Positions 24,131-36,689 of a stretch of DNA of 64,000 bases are shown here, in pieces (the first letter of the stretch is position 1; each line of letters begins with the position of its first letter). This DNA is from Rapana venosa (taxonomy: Eukaryota; Mollusca; Gastropoda; Neogastropoda; Muricidae). A program made the translations under genes and the position numbers. The stretch covers positions 50,771,592-50,835,591 of the forward strand of contig CM054157.1 in the NCBI GenBank assembly GCA_028751875.1, in the 5' to 3' direction. The notes beneath the pieces were generated by a model that had not been told where the DNA came from, searched no databases, and saw only the letters and a list, made by a program, of their open reading frames with translations.

Positions 24131-24888
24131 TGCATGCAGTATACAATACAATACAATGCATGCACAGGTAATGTATGAACAAATTTATATAACATACATG
24201 AAAAGATGTACGGTTACATGCACTTATAGCAATGGCAACAGGCAGAATCAGGGACGGCTGGATATGAAGCAAAAACCTTTCCAGCCCTACTGATGAATGG
24301 ATATTGATGTATGTATTATGTACACAAGCATGTTGGCATACTTGGTATACAGATATGCAGACACATAGACACACATGTGCACAGGTAATGGGCACAACTT
24401 GTGTTGATTTGGCTTTCAGCAGAAATCGTTTAATACAAATTTGGATTTGTGATAGAACTATTCTACATAACAACATGCATACAGTAGATCTACAGTATGC
24501 TTCAAGTATACAGTTGAAGTATGCATCTAGCAACGCATGAGTTCACACAGAGGTATCAGACACAACCCATGATGGCCAGGTACAGAGTAGACTCTATCCT
24601 CATTTGATTAGTCTTGAATGCATGCAGACATGTATGCATGTACAAATACATAAGTGTGGACACAGTCACATACATATATGTGCACATGCATGAATACTGG
24701 ACTGAATCCAAGTTCCCTTGGTACAAATAAGGAATCATTCTACAATGATGTATGCCAATAATATAATGCATATGTGTGCATGAATACATTATGCACATGT
24801 ATCTATACATGTGTATGTATCATAGCATTATAAATACAGTGCAATTATACTAGCCTTCTCACAAATCTTTTCAAACACACAACCCCAT

Positions 24889-24927
24889 CCCCCCCCCCCC
24901 CCCCCTTCTCCCCCCACCCACAGAGAG

Positions 24928-24961
<34 letters not shown>

Positions 24962-24971
24962 AAAGAGAGAG

Positions 24972-25015
<44 letters not shown>
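24889..25015. repeat. poly(C) then (GA)n
   Basis: A C run near 24889-24905 is followed by GAGAGAGAGA blocks to 25013. Confidence 0.9.
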
Positions 25016-25016
<1 letters not shown>

Positions 25017-25199
25017 TGGTGCATGTGTATCTAGATGATTAGATCCCCTACAGTACCATCCCCATCCCCATCACACAACACAAGCCTCATAAAAGCAGCT
25101 TATAAATACTAGTTACACTTATAGAGAGCTAAAGAAAACAATGTAAACCACTATAAGTCTGCATGTGAGCTTTACATCAATCACACACACACACGCAGA

Positions 25200-25760
25200 G
25201 TCCTGTACATTATATCTCCACAGTGACAAGCGACATGCCCCGGCTTGATCCCAACACCGCCACTACATAAACATGTCAAAGACTAAGACAAGAGTGGAAA
25301 AAAGACCAGTCTATTTTCTCTTCCACGCTAATTCCTTCCTTGCATGACTTCAGACTCGATCACCATTGATTTTTCACACACGGTCTCTGCGCTCCAAAGC
25401 CGCCATAAAACAAGGGAGAGAAACACCAATCAGCCCAATGTCATCTGAAATGAGCTACAGCCAATCCCGTCCAATCGCCAGGGAGTTGAGTTGAAAGCAG
25501 CCTTCTCCATCATTAGCCAGGCGGTTCACTTTGGTGTAAGCGGCTTAAAAGCCACAATAAACGCCATCCTTCAATCTTACTGGTCCCCGCCACCTCCAGT
25601 GGGACGGGAGACGACAGCATCTTGGGGCTTGATGCGAATACTATGGAGTAAATCATTCTCCGTAAAACCTACATATCAAGAACCCGTCACATTATCCTTT
25701 GAAATATATCCCTCTTCAGCCTCCCGCACCTTCTCTCCTCTTCCATACTTTTCCCCATGA
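25200..25760. other. unique, non-repetitive island, function unknown
   Basis: This stretch of balanced composition (CCGCCATAAAACAAGGG, AGCCAATCCCGTCCAATCG, AAAGCCACAATAAACGCC) lacks microsatellites and coding character. It could be a conserved non-coding element. Confidence 0.35.
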
Positions 25761-26084
25761 ATTCTTTCCCAGTCACTGAGTCTTATTCATTCTCTAATCA
25801 ATACGGCAGTAAATCAATTACAGCTCTCTATTGTGGCACTGTGACTTTACTGGTACTGTGATAGTATACCACTTTGAAATTACAGAGATGGAACAACCAC
25901 CAAATACAAATTGACTGGCCATCAATTTGATTGTAGAATACATTAGAGAGAAAAAAAATTTAAGGAAACAAAATGTCTGTCATGTCACCTACTTTACAGC
26001 TTTTAATTAAAAAACTTAAACAAGTTAAATTGGAACATCTTTTCACTCTATTGCAATGCAGCAACAATACATGAACCGTCACTG

Positions 26085-27608
26085 CAATCACTGATGATAT
26101 GGGCACTGTGGCCACAACAATCATTGATGATTTGGGCACTGTGGCCACAACAATTGGGCACTTTGGCCACAATTATTGGTGACTTGGGCACTTTGGCCAC
26201 AATTATTAGTGACTTGGGCACTGTGGCCATACCAATCATTGATGACTTGGCCACTGTGGCCACAACATTCATTGATGATTTGGGCACTGCGCTATGGCCA
26301 CAACATTCAATGTTGATTTGGACACTGTGCTGTGGCCACAAAAATCATTGATGATTTGGGCACTGTGCTGTGGCCACAAAAATCATTGATGACTTAGGCA
26401 CTGTGGCCACAACATTCATTGATGATTTGGGTACTGCGCTATGGCCACAACATTCAATGTTGATTTGGACACTGTGCTGTGGCCACAAAAATCATTGATG
26501 ATTTGGGCACTGTGCTGTGGCCACAAAAATCATTGATGACTTAGGCACTGTGCTGTGGCCACAACAATCATTGATGATTTGTCATTTGGGCACTGTGCTG
26601 TGGCCATAACAATCATTGGTGACTTGGGCACTGTGCTGTGCCCACAACAATAATTGATGATTTGGGCACTGTGCTGTAGCCACAACAATCATTGGTGACT
26701 TGGGCACTGTGGCCACAACAATCATTGGTGACTTGGGCACTGTGGCCACAACAATCACTGATGCATTGGGCACTGTGCTGTGGCCACAACAATCATCGAC
26801 GATTTGGACACTGTTCTGTGGCCACAACAATCATTGGCAATTTGGACACTGTTCTGTGGCCACAACAATCATTGATGATTTGGACACTGTGCCATGGCCA
26901 TAACATTCATTGATGACTTGGGCACTGTGGCCACAACAATCATTGGCGACTTGGCCACAACAATCATTGATGACGGGCACTGTGGTCACAACAATCATTG
27001 ATGATTTGGGCACTGTGGCCACAACAATCATTGGTGATTTGGGCACTGTAGCCATAACAATCATTGATGACTTGGGCACTGTGGCCACAACAATCATTGA
27101 TGATTTGGGCACTGTGGCCACAACAATCATTGGTGATTTGGGCACTGTAGCCATAACAATCATTGATGACTTGGGCACTGTGGCCACAACAATCATTGAT
27201 GACTTGGGCACTGTGGCCACAACAATCATTATGACTTGGGCACTGTGGCCACAACAATCATTGATAACTTGGGCACTGGCCATAACAATCATTGGTAACT
27301 TGGGCACTGTGGCCACAATATAAATCATTGATGACTTGGGCACTGTGGCCACAATATAAATCATTGATGACTTGGGCACTGTAGCCACAACAATCATTAT
27401 GACTTGGGCACTGTGGCCACAACAATCATTGATGACTTGGGCACTGTGGCCACAACAATCATTGATAACTTGGGCACTGTGGCCGTAACAATCATTGGTG
27501 ACTTGGGCACTGTGGCAACAATATAAATCATTGATGACTTGGGCACTGTGGCCACAACAATCATTGATGACTTGGGCACTGTGGCCATAACAATCACTGA
27601 GTGGCCAC
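26085..27608. repeat. 33-bp minisatellite, about 45 units
   Basis: Units contain GGGCACTGTGGCCACAACA and ATCATTGATGA with the palindrome TGTGGCCACA. Some units are 36 bp (CTGTGCTGTGGCC). Because 33 is divisible by three, long frames open on both strands (11-residue repeats such as MIVVATVPKSS on the minus strand). They are not genes. Confidence 0.95.
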
Positions 27609-27939
27609 GATTTGAAAGTTGATATGAACACAATAATCAGCAACTACCCCCTCAAGAATGATCTGGTAACATCTTCACGGCGCTAGAGACCACACTAAAT
27701 TAAGTGACAATAGTCCCCCCCTCCCAAAAAGGCTGTCACAACAGATTTTGCTCACAACAGAAAATAAGAAACAACTTCAAAAAAAAAGATCATATGTCCT
27801 GTGTCTTGAAAATGATCCCTACACCTAAAAATTAAATAAATAAATGAATAAACAGAGGAAAGGGTGTCACTGCCAACATCAAACAGTGTGTATATAAGTA
27901 TATTATCATTAACGATCAGGCAAAACAAAGTTGTTCCCC

Positions 27940-28270
27940 TGTGAAAATGCCAGGAGCCTGTCAGTTTAAAAAACATTCCTGCCTTCTGGAAATTCTGTGC
28001 TAGAAAGTCCTTCTTTTCTATCCCTCTTTTTGTTTCTGCCTTGTTCCTTTCCTTCCTGTCACCTCTTTCTTGTCTTTTTCTGCCTTCTAGGTCCATTCTC
28101 TGACCCTTTCTTTTCCATAAAGACTTAAAAGATAACAATTCTCTCCCACACTGAAGTTGGATGTACTGGGCCTGACTTGTCAGGCAATTAACAGCAGCGC
28201 AACAGATTTTTACTCATGAATATGACAGACAACAATAGTTGCTGTCTGAGCGTTTGATGAAGAAGAAGAC
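27940..28270 (+). mobile_element. (GAA)-tailed retroposon, full copy
   Basis: This is the same family as 21165-21458, with the tail GCGTTTGATGAAGAAGAAGA. Confidence 0.65.
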
Positions 28271-28559
28271 AAAATTCAAAACACATGGAATCTGTGGCCA
28301 TTTGGTGGAGTGTTTGGATAGAGAAAGTGTTGAGATGTTACTCTTTGATGGAAATACCTGTCACACTATATATAATGGAAGTAGAAATGGCCTTGAGTAG
28401 TCAATACATCATTAGGTGTTTTCAGGTGTGAGCATGTATAATAGTTACACACACAGACACCACAATGTGCATGCATGCACGTGCACGCCCAAACACACAC
28501 CCTGCCTCCTTCCTAACCACCACCACCTCCCCCTCCACAACACACACATCCACACACAC

Positions 28560-29150
28560 ACAATCCGCACTTCTCATCTCTCTCCCTTTCCAGAGCTTCC
28601 CACTGTCTCCCGAAACCCACAGGAGACAACACACGGAAAAAGCGAACAAACAGAAAGCCGACCACCACCGCCACCACCACCACCACCACCACACCGCCAC
28701 GCAAAAAGCCACGACAGGAAAAGAGCCACAGCGGGTTCCGGCGACCGGCTGCCATAAAAACAAAAGCCGGCAGTCTTCAGCACGCCCATTCAATCAGGCA
28801 GCGGCCTAATTCGATTCCCTCCCTTTTCTTGCCTTGTCGCAACACTGCCACGACAGAGGCGTCCTGTTGGGATGGGGGGAGGACTGGATGACAAGGAGAC
28901 AAACTCCAGCCCCCCCAACACACAATCAAGGGCCCAGCCTACACATGGGCCTGCCATCATTCAATCAAGCCACGCTCGCAACAACCTGTTATTCTTACCC
29001 ATCCCCCCCCTTTCCCCATCCAACGCCACAAAATTTTATTTCGTGTCGACGAATACCAGCATTTCAGCCGTGGATTCAGCAGAAAGGGGGCTGAGCTCCG
29101 CCCATTTCCAGCAGAGAGAATTTGATAGAGTGAAGCGAAAATTCTAGAGT
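28560..29150. other. unique CpG-containing island, function unknown
   Basis: This stretch (CAGCGGGTTCCGGCGACCGG, GGCAGCGGCCTAATTCG) is unlike its A/T-rich flanks. It contains a short (CCA)n tract at 28664-28692. No exon was recognised. Confidence 0.3.
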
Positions 29151-29981
29151 TTCGCAACTAGGGACAGGATCAGAGAGAAATGAAATCACATGTGTTTTCC
29201 TGTGTTTTGTTCAATTATCTAGTAAAACCCTTCATGGAGAAACTGAGCGCATGTACATGCACACGAATGCACATACACACAGTCTATTCTGCTTTTCTCC
29301 CACAACCCCCATTACACTCCATTCCTTAAACTCTCTTTCTAAATCAGTTCTACTATCAGTCTCCAACTGTTTGATATTTGAATTCAATCATAAATGCTAT
29401 TCATAACTCCCCTTATGAGCATTGCTTGTGCCAATCACATGACATACGACAATTTGAATAGTCACATCTTTACAAATAGTAACAATATCTGAACATAAAA
29501 ACTTAAAATATAAGCTTAGAAAAACCCAGAATATGTTGCAAACAAAGCTGTCTTTAAGGAAAACAAATGACAAATATTTTTATAAGTTAAGGTAGATAAT
29601 TAAAAACTGGGCACATTCTTTGGTGTCAAAATCTGAAATATTACTATTTTATTATTAGTCATTGAGAAAATGAGTTAATATTTTTTATTCCTAAGATAAC
29701 ACTAACACAGTGTGTCATGTTTTTAGGTTATTAAAGATCTTGACACAAAACAAAAACAAACAAAACTAAAAAACAAAAACAAACAAACCAACGCTGACCA
29801 GAAACTATAATAAAAGATATCATTTCCAGAGTTTAAGTATCTGTTTTCAAAATCATCTCTTATGTAAAAAAAAAAAATCCACTTTTTGTCTATATTTGAA
29901 GCCAAAATATGTCATCCTGAAGGCACTTAGATGAAACAGTCCTCAGAGAATCTGATTACAGCTACCTTTTTTCAACACCCC

Positions 29982-30016
<35 letters not shown>

Positions 30017-30087
30017 AAAAAAGATACATTCCACCCCAAATATAGAAGTTTGTTATTCTTTGTGAATCCAGTTTTTATGCATGAAAT

Positions 30088-30400
30088 AGGACAGTATAGC
30101 CTGATGGTTAGAGTGTTGCAATTGTGATTTGATGCCCCAGGTTTGATCCCCCACCAAGACACCTGCTCAAGGGGATTTTTTACACTTGGGAGTTATCAGT
30201 ACCAACTCCACTCCCCCGAAAGTCCTTCAAATGAGACTATAAACAAAAGTACCATTGTGCAAATACTTGCAGAACATTTTGCATGTGCTTTAAAACCTGT
30301 TCCACCTTTCAAAAGAGTAGGCCACTTGAACCGGTGGGAGTGGATGACAAAATTGATAAAAACCGTATATACACACTGGTGTCATGTTTAAAATGACACA
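30088..30400 (+). mobile_element. SINE family A, full-length copy
   Basis: The head AGTATAGCCTGATGGTTAGA (A box) and CCAGGTTTGATCCCC (B box) lead into AGTCCTTCAAATGAGACTAT and TTCAAAAGAGTAGGCC. The tail block is degraded. Confidence 0.75.
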
Positions 30401-31074
30401 TCACCCTTGAAATCGGAATGTGGCAACCTTAATGATGGGTAAATGGATGCACATGTATAAAATCACAAGCTCTCTGATAAACCTCTGAGCTCTCTCTAAA
30501 GAACAGAAAAAAAAAATCTATGTATGCACTGGATAAGAATACTTGATAGGAGCTAAAAGCCAGCGAATGCAAAAAAAAACCTAATCAAAAGATGTCCCAA
30601 AATGGTTTTTTTTAAACAAACAAATAAAAACAAAAAGCAAACAAAAACCCACCCTTCTGAAGCCCATAAAGTGATCAATTGTACTTGAAACTAGTATCTT
30701 TTATAGATACAGTCTATCAAAAGTATAATGATAAGTTTTCTTTAAATTCTTCTAAACCAAATGTGACAACCTTTGACACAGAAGAATTATGAAGCAAATG
30801 ATTATAATACAAGTTACATACAACTACTATTACTTGTGAAACTATTCTTATGCTACTGTAAATATTTTTTCTTTAAATTTCTCTAAATCAAGACCAACCT
30901 ATGGCAGCACAGAACTGCCTACAAACTCAAAAGCTCAAGTTTAATCAATAACACAACTTATTTTTTATTGAACTTTTTTTTAACATATTAGCAAACCTGA
31001 TTGTGAAATAACATGACAGACAGCACTCAGAAAAAGGATTCTCATCAATGGTCTAATCTACAAGTATTATATTG

Positions 31075-31200
31075 TTTTGTATACCACTTTAAGTCACAGC
31101 AGATTTATCTGCAAGAAATTCGGGTTGCTCTCCCCGGGGAGAACGCATCACTACAAGAGAAGCGCCACCCCTTTTTCCCCCCTTTTCCTGTCTACAACTG
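31075..31200 (-). mobile_element. SINE family B, 3' end
   Basis: AAGTCACAGCAGATTTATCT and GCTCTCCCCGGGGAGAACG match the reverse complement of the family B end. Confidence 0.6.
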
Positions 31201-31363
31201 CATTTGTTTCCCTATCATACATACATACATGAGAATGTGGCATTCAAAAGAAATATACTTGACATATAAAATCATACACATCAATGTATGAGACTGATCT
31301 CTATTTTCTTTGGCGAAAAAATTCAAAAAGATTAATAGTCATATCAGAAAAGATACTATCCAG

Positions 31364-33332
31364 TAGGTAGCGGCAGCCAAAATTTTATATAGCATTTGTG
31401 TACATAAAAATGGTATTTTTGAAAAGAACTTTTTAAAACAAACACAACAAAAAAAGAATTATGTCTCTATCTCTATTTTTTCAAAAGTTTTGGGTGTCTA
31501 AAGATGGCGGTACATTTTTCGGCCATTTTAACTGTATGAAAGCCTTATTTGGAAAGGACCTGTTGTGGAAAGCACTACAATCACACCCATAAAAATTTCC
31601 ACATACAATATCTATAATACTAATAATACCTACAAAAAGAATCAGCTCTCTATCTTGAAGGGGAAAAATGATATACTTTGTTAAAATTGCCTCATCGTGT
31701 GATTGGCGGTTCACTCAAATTGCACGATAAGCCATGTTTGAGGTCCAACAGGTTGGATAAGATAGCATCTTATGGCTACATTTTTACATTGCTTAAAAGA
31801 TATGCATACATAGATTATGTCCAATTTTTTCTAGGGCTATACTATCTAGACCAAATGTTTCAAATATTGGGGTCTAATTTTGCCGAAAACCCTAAAATGC
31901 CCTGCGACGGACCAAAATGACAGTACATGGTAGATTTTCATTAATAACTTTTGAACCTGTGTAGATATTGACTTGGAATTTGGTGGTGTAAAATATGGTT
32001 GTATATGCTATGTAAAAATACATTTATTGATTTTTTTCCATCAATTACATAATGTGTTTTCAGATTCAAAATGGCCGCCAAGTGGCTAAATATGTGGTGA
32101 ACATTTAAGTGAAATGTTATGAAACATTAGTTTTTGTGAAAACATGCTTAGAAAAGAAACAAAAATCATTTTAATTCATATTTTAATGATTTCAGATGAA
32201 TAATCCCTATTTTAATGATTAATCACTTTGCATGCATTTCATATGTTTTGATATATCATTCTGAGAACCAGCTTCACTAATGCCTAATTACAGGTGGTAA
32301 AGGAGAGGACAGGTTCATGCCAGGATGGGGCAGCTCAGTGCTCCCTCACTAAACTTGTGAACCTCTGATGTCAGAGAACTAGGCTGGTGTAAATTTGATG
32401 CTACAGTGTTAGAGGACACTGAGGATGCAGAAGCGCAAGAAGCCAAATCACTTGAATCAGCCAAAGCCACTCAACCTACTAATGATGAAACACACATTTG
32501 AAGGAGAAAAGACCACAAAAGCAAACATTTATTCCAGTCTTTTTATAATTTTTCTCTGCAGGCAGTTGAAGCCAGCTTTGATGTCTTATTTGTAATTTTT
32601 CCCCACTGTTGTGTACAGGGCTGCCTCTTCCACAGAATTTCCTGTCAGTTGCTCCCACCACTGGTACATATCAGTATGTGTTTTCCTATGCCTGTTTTCA
32701 AAAGCAATAACAGCTTTCAAAAGTCCACATGAAGGGGATGCATAAGTCTCCAGATGATGTCCATGTTGGCTGGTTACAACATTTTCACACAACAATCCTT
32801 AAATGGACACAGCTGTCCTATATGAACTGGCTTGGACAAAAATGTCTATTGGTGTATCCTGTAGTACATTTTCTTTCAACTTAGTCAGAAGACACTGCAA
32901 CCCTGGAAGCTCAGCATACAATTGAGTTGACAGAGAAATGTGGCTGTTTCATCAAATGTCTTCTCACCTTCTTGCTTTAGTACCAATAACTGAATCAGCA
33001 GATGCTTGCAAATCTCTGCAACACACCTTTGGATGACAACTGTTTAGAGTTGCCAGAAAAATAGACCTCAGCTTGTTTAGTTGATTTCCATTTCTATGTC
33101 AGCATTTAAAGAAATGAAAAACTAAAAGGTTTATAGAAAATGTTATGCATAGACAAAGAAAATAAGAGGGGAGACACACGATGACACACATAAGAAATCC
33201 AACAAAGTCTTCATTCCATTGGTGCTAGAACTGCTGGTAATGACTGCAGTACAAATGTGTCACAGATCGATAAAGGTTGAAATAAAGAATTATTTACCTG
33301 AAGCACATCTGTGTTAACTTCTTTTATTATAA

Positions 33333-33378
<46 letters not shown>

Positions 33379-34841
33379 TGCGTGCGTGTGTGTGTTTATG
33401 CTAGCATTGGAAGCCAATCAACCCCAAAATAATGGAAAAGGGAAATGAATGGGATGGGGATGGGGGTGGGGGTGGGAGGGGGGAGGGAATGCTAGGCTGA
33501 TAGACACTGTACAAATATGTATTGTGTATGGTAATAATAATACAAAAGATAATAATAAGCTCACTATTGAGTATTACTGCACTGATATGTAACTCTACCT
33601 TGTATATGTTGCTGGAGAAGAAACTCATTGATATCACATTAATTTATGGAAAGATTGCGTAACTCAAAAATCCCACGGCACAATTAAACAAAGAAAATAA
33701 ACTAAACTCCACTTTCAATTCACCAAAAATGATACTAAAGTGTGAATTGGTCAAAACAAAAACAAAAAACGGGGACAACGTTTGCTTTCCGAAATCACGG
33801 AGTCACAACGATCTCGGATTATCTTCTCTTGATTAGGCTGGTCATTCAGCAAATCATTAAATACGATCGCTATTTCACTATGTAACCTTACCAAAAAAAT
33901 ACATTGTATAGAGATACGTTCAAACTATCTTATTTTGCAATCATCGTAAATTTGTGAAGTGATTTTGTGGAAATATCTGACGAAATCGGGCGTGCTTTCT
34001 TCTTTCCGGTTCGCACATGTCCGAAGATCGACAACGATCGTAAAAGTCCTTTTCTAAGTCTTCGTTTTCAACGATCGCACAAATTATTACGCAAACCACG
34101 CGATCTTTGTATAAATAAACTGTTATATCGATGATCCGTATTGAAACATTTATGAAATTTACCCTGTAAATCGAAAAAATTTGTCGATCCTTGACAAGAT
34201 CGGTTCGCGATGTCCGTTCGTCCTTGCCCTTGCGTTAACGAACTTTCCGCAGTTGGAACACTTCGCTTTTATTGGTTTGTGGGTAAACGACAGTCCATGA
34301 ATACATTAACCCATTCCCAAATTAGTACAAATAGGTCGTCTAGTTTGATTTTCACCTTGAGTATTGGCTATTTTAAGCTACAGGTTCTTCGGAGTTCGCC
34401 GTCGGAGATCGTGTACCGCCAAAAATCCCGTTTTTCGCGAAAATTAGCCAGATATGAAAAAGCTTTCACCCATCTTGGTATTCTACAATAAAATCTGAAC
34501 ACAATGATACCAAATATAGTGACAATAGTTGTCTGTCACGAATACGCATCGGATTCAAAGTGGTCATGTCTCTTTGAAGATTTGTCCATGTGCACGAAAA
34601 TGGCGGCCGCGCAGCGATTTTTAGTGGAACGCACACCTCATTCACACGCTTTGCGTATTGACGTATCAAGCCACAGAAATAAAAATGCACTCAATGAAAA
34701 GAAGAAAGATTGAACTTTTTTCGGATATACAGTGTTTTTTAATCAGTAAAACAGAAGCGGAGTAATAAGGAAGTGAAAAGACCGAAAATTTGCCACTTTT
34801 CAGCAGTGATGACAGTATTCGCCTGGGGCTGCCGCTACCTA
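31364..34841. mobile_element. hAT-like DNA transposon, 3.48 kb, no recognisable transposase
   Basis: The left end begins TAGGTAGCGGCAGCC (31364-31378) and the right end finishes with its exact reverse complement (34827-34841). The element is flanked by an 8-bp direct repeat, CTATCCAG (31356-31363 and 34842-34849). An 8-bp duplication with T at position 2 and A at position 7 is the hAT pattern, and hAT ends are short and often start CAG or TAG. No DDE or BED-finger frame was recognised. Small open frames occur (for example 31678-31920 plus, and 32586-32795 minus), and one plus-strand stretch near 32410-32500 looks coding-like (acidic, ending QPTNDETHI). The element is either non-autonomous or too decayed. 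The right-hand kilobase is markedly CpG-rich. It lies inside the long SRRM2 intron. Confidence 0.75.
33330..33395. repeat. (GT)n/(GTGC)n inside the hAT-like element
   Basis: TG units change to CGTGCGTG units and back. Confidence 0.9.
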
Positions 34842-35694
34842 CTATCCAGCAGAACACTGTGGTCTAGAAACTATAGCTGGAATAAAAGCATTTTATTGAT
34901 TATTGATAATGATATAAATATCAAGACAGATGGAGAGGGATGGCTGTCAAGTCACCCATGGCATCCCTACACTACAGATTGCTACAGTCAAGAAGAATAG
35001 GGGATACATACATACATGTGTAAGTTGTAATGAAACGTAAAATGATAATTGATATCCCATTAGAATAAATCATTATCATAAGGCTTCATCAGTTCATGAT
35101 TTGATGAAGTAGTGGTCATCTTCTGACTGATTCATGCAGGGGGTACAAAATGCACTTGCTTAGAAGTTAGAACTAAATCTGTTGAGTGAGAACAAACTCC
35201 TCTGTTAACAGCTTTTTTGTTCTGAAACAAAGTTTGAAACTGAGTGACAACTATTCTTCTTACTATAAGTCCATACTATAGAGTTTGAAGTACAAGCCTT
35301 TATGCAGGAATTACTATTGTAAACCTGATCTATATTGATTTAAATGCCTTAGGACATTTGTACTTGAGCAATGAATGACATGGTTTGACTCCTGTTGTTT
35401 AGTGTTTACATTCTGACAAACCTACACAAAAATAAACATGTGTTCCTATTGATAACCATAAATGGCATAATTATGACTGACCAGTTCCCCATGTTCATTT
35501 GGCACTAATGGTAGTACTTATTATTTTCATTATATCTGAGAGAGGAAAAATGTGCTGAGGATAGCACCTTCAATATTTAACATGGCACGCATCAGGGGTC
35601 ATGAAAAACTAAATGAATGTGAACTTCAACAGCTGACATACACTACAGGTTGTAAAGCAAGCACTCCAAACATGAGTGTTCCATTTTTTATCTT

Positions 35695-35990
35695 CTGTTC
35701 CCCAGCTAGAGCTCTGCAGTTCACCAACTGTGAAGCTTTGCAGAAACGACTGTTTGTTCACCACTGAGGCAGCCTCATTCCAACTTCAGGGATGATGTGT
35801 AAACACGACACCACTCTAGGCTAGTGTGCATGCATTTTTCAAAATTTTGTCATCCACTTCTACCCACAAGCATTGGCCTACTCTTCTGAAAGGCAAAAAG
35901 GATTTAAACATGAGCACAAGATGTTCTGCATGCAATATGCACATGGGACCTCAATTTATAGTCCCATCCAGAGGACATACTGTTCCAGAT
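35695..35990 (-). mobile_element. SINE family A variant, partial
   Basis: It has the CAGCTAGAGCTCTGCAGTTC module, GGCCTACTCTTCTGAAAGG and TTTATAGTCCCATCCAGAGG, without the tRNA head. Confidence 0.7.
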
Positions 35991-35999
35991 GATTATGCT

Positions 36000-36130
36000 C
36001 TTTAGTCTTAATCACTAAAGATTAGCTAAATTTGATTCTTGCTCCTTAGTCTTAATCACTGAAGATTAAGTAAGTTTGATTCTTGCTCTTTAGTCTTAAT
36101 CACTAAAGATTAACTAAGTTTGATTCTAAT
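36000..36130. repeat. three tandem units of about 45 bp with internal hairpin
   Basis: Units read CTTTAGTCTTAATCACTAAA then GATTA, and end AGTTTGATTCT. Each unit contains self-complementary CTTTAGT/ACTAAAG arms. Confidence 0.85.
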
Positions 36131-36362
36131 GATACACAGGGTAAAGTGTATTGTACATTTCATTGCCAACAGGATACTTCTTACAGGCACTAAAGCGAGG
36201 GATTTTTTAATCAGAACTCTATCCTTAAATCACACCAGAATACCATGGATTTGGATAGAAAGGATAAACATTCATAACTTCAGCTGACTTCTGTTCAACC
36301 ATTTTCTTGATCATCTTTTTCATGAATAGTTGGAAATTCTAACTTCTCAAGCCTAGTCTAAA

Positions 36363-36416
36363 CAGACAAACACTGAGACAGACAGACAGACAGACACACA
36401 GAGAGACAGACAAAGA
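36363..36416. repeat. (GACA)n next to the SRRM2 exon donor
   Basis: ACAGACAGACAGACAGAC units end 13 bp from the donor of the start-codon exon. Confidence 0.9.
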
Positions 36417-36429
36417 AGACTGTACTGAC

Positions 36430-36688
36430 CCCAGCTCTTCCAAGTACTCCTGATACTCCATACATTTCAGCTCTATCCGACGTTTCAGTTCATGACTAGC
36501 CATGTCGGCATTGGGCTGTCGATTCGTCGCTTTCTTGACACGACCACCATCTTCCTCGCCACGGCCCTCCGCCTTGTCCTTGCCTCCGTGCTTCATGGAG
36601 GCGGCTTTCTTCTGAACAAATCCGTTGGTGCCACTGCCACGAGATGTGACAAGGCCGACACCGTTGTACATCCCCTCTCACTGTCTGC
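36430..36688 (-). CDS. SRRM2: SRRM2/CWC21 homologue, exon with the start codon (partial gene)
   Basis: This exon encodes the first 80 residues plus two bases of codon 81 (coding part 36430-36671, ATG at 36669-36671). The protein starts MYNGVGL and continues with RGSGTNGFVQ, the near-invariant N-terminal signature of the SRRM2/Cwc21 family, which binds the core of the activated spliceosome. Residues 53 to 80 (PNADMASHELKRR, then a helix ending EYLEELG) begin the cwf21 domain. Residues 24-50 are basic and low in complexity. A polypyrimidine tract and TTTCAG acceptor lie just above 36688, so 17 bases of 5' UTR share the exon. The donor GTCAGT is at 36424-36429. The last two bases (GG) complete a Gly codon with the first base of the exon at 15664. 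That phase match and the alignment to the human order make the call strong. The serine/arginine-rich part of the protein is not in the window. Confidence 0.92.
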
Positions 36689-36689
36689 C

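Noticed and set aside
26085..27608. CRISPR-like array
   Set aside because: The units are contiguous with no unique spacers, and the genome is eukaryotic.
26831..27643. 270-residue frame of 11-residue repeats
   Set aside because: The 33-bp minisatellite keeps several frames open on both strands. It resembles a repeat protein only by arithmetic.
34210..34491. 93-residue frame in the CpG-rich end of the hAT-like element
   Set aside because: There is no transposase motif and no supporting frame upstream or downstream.
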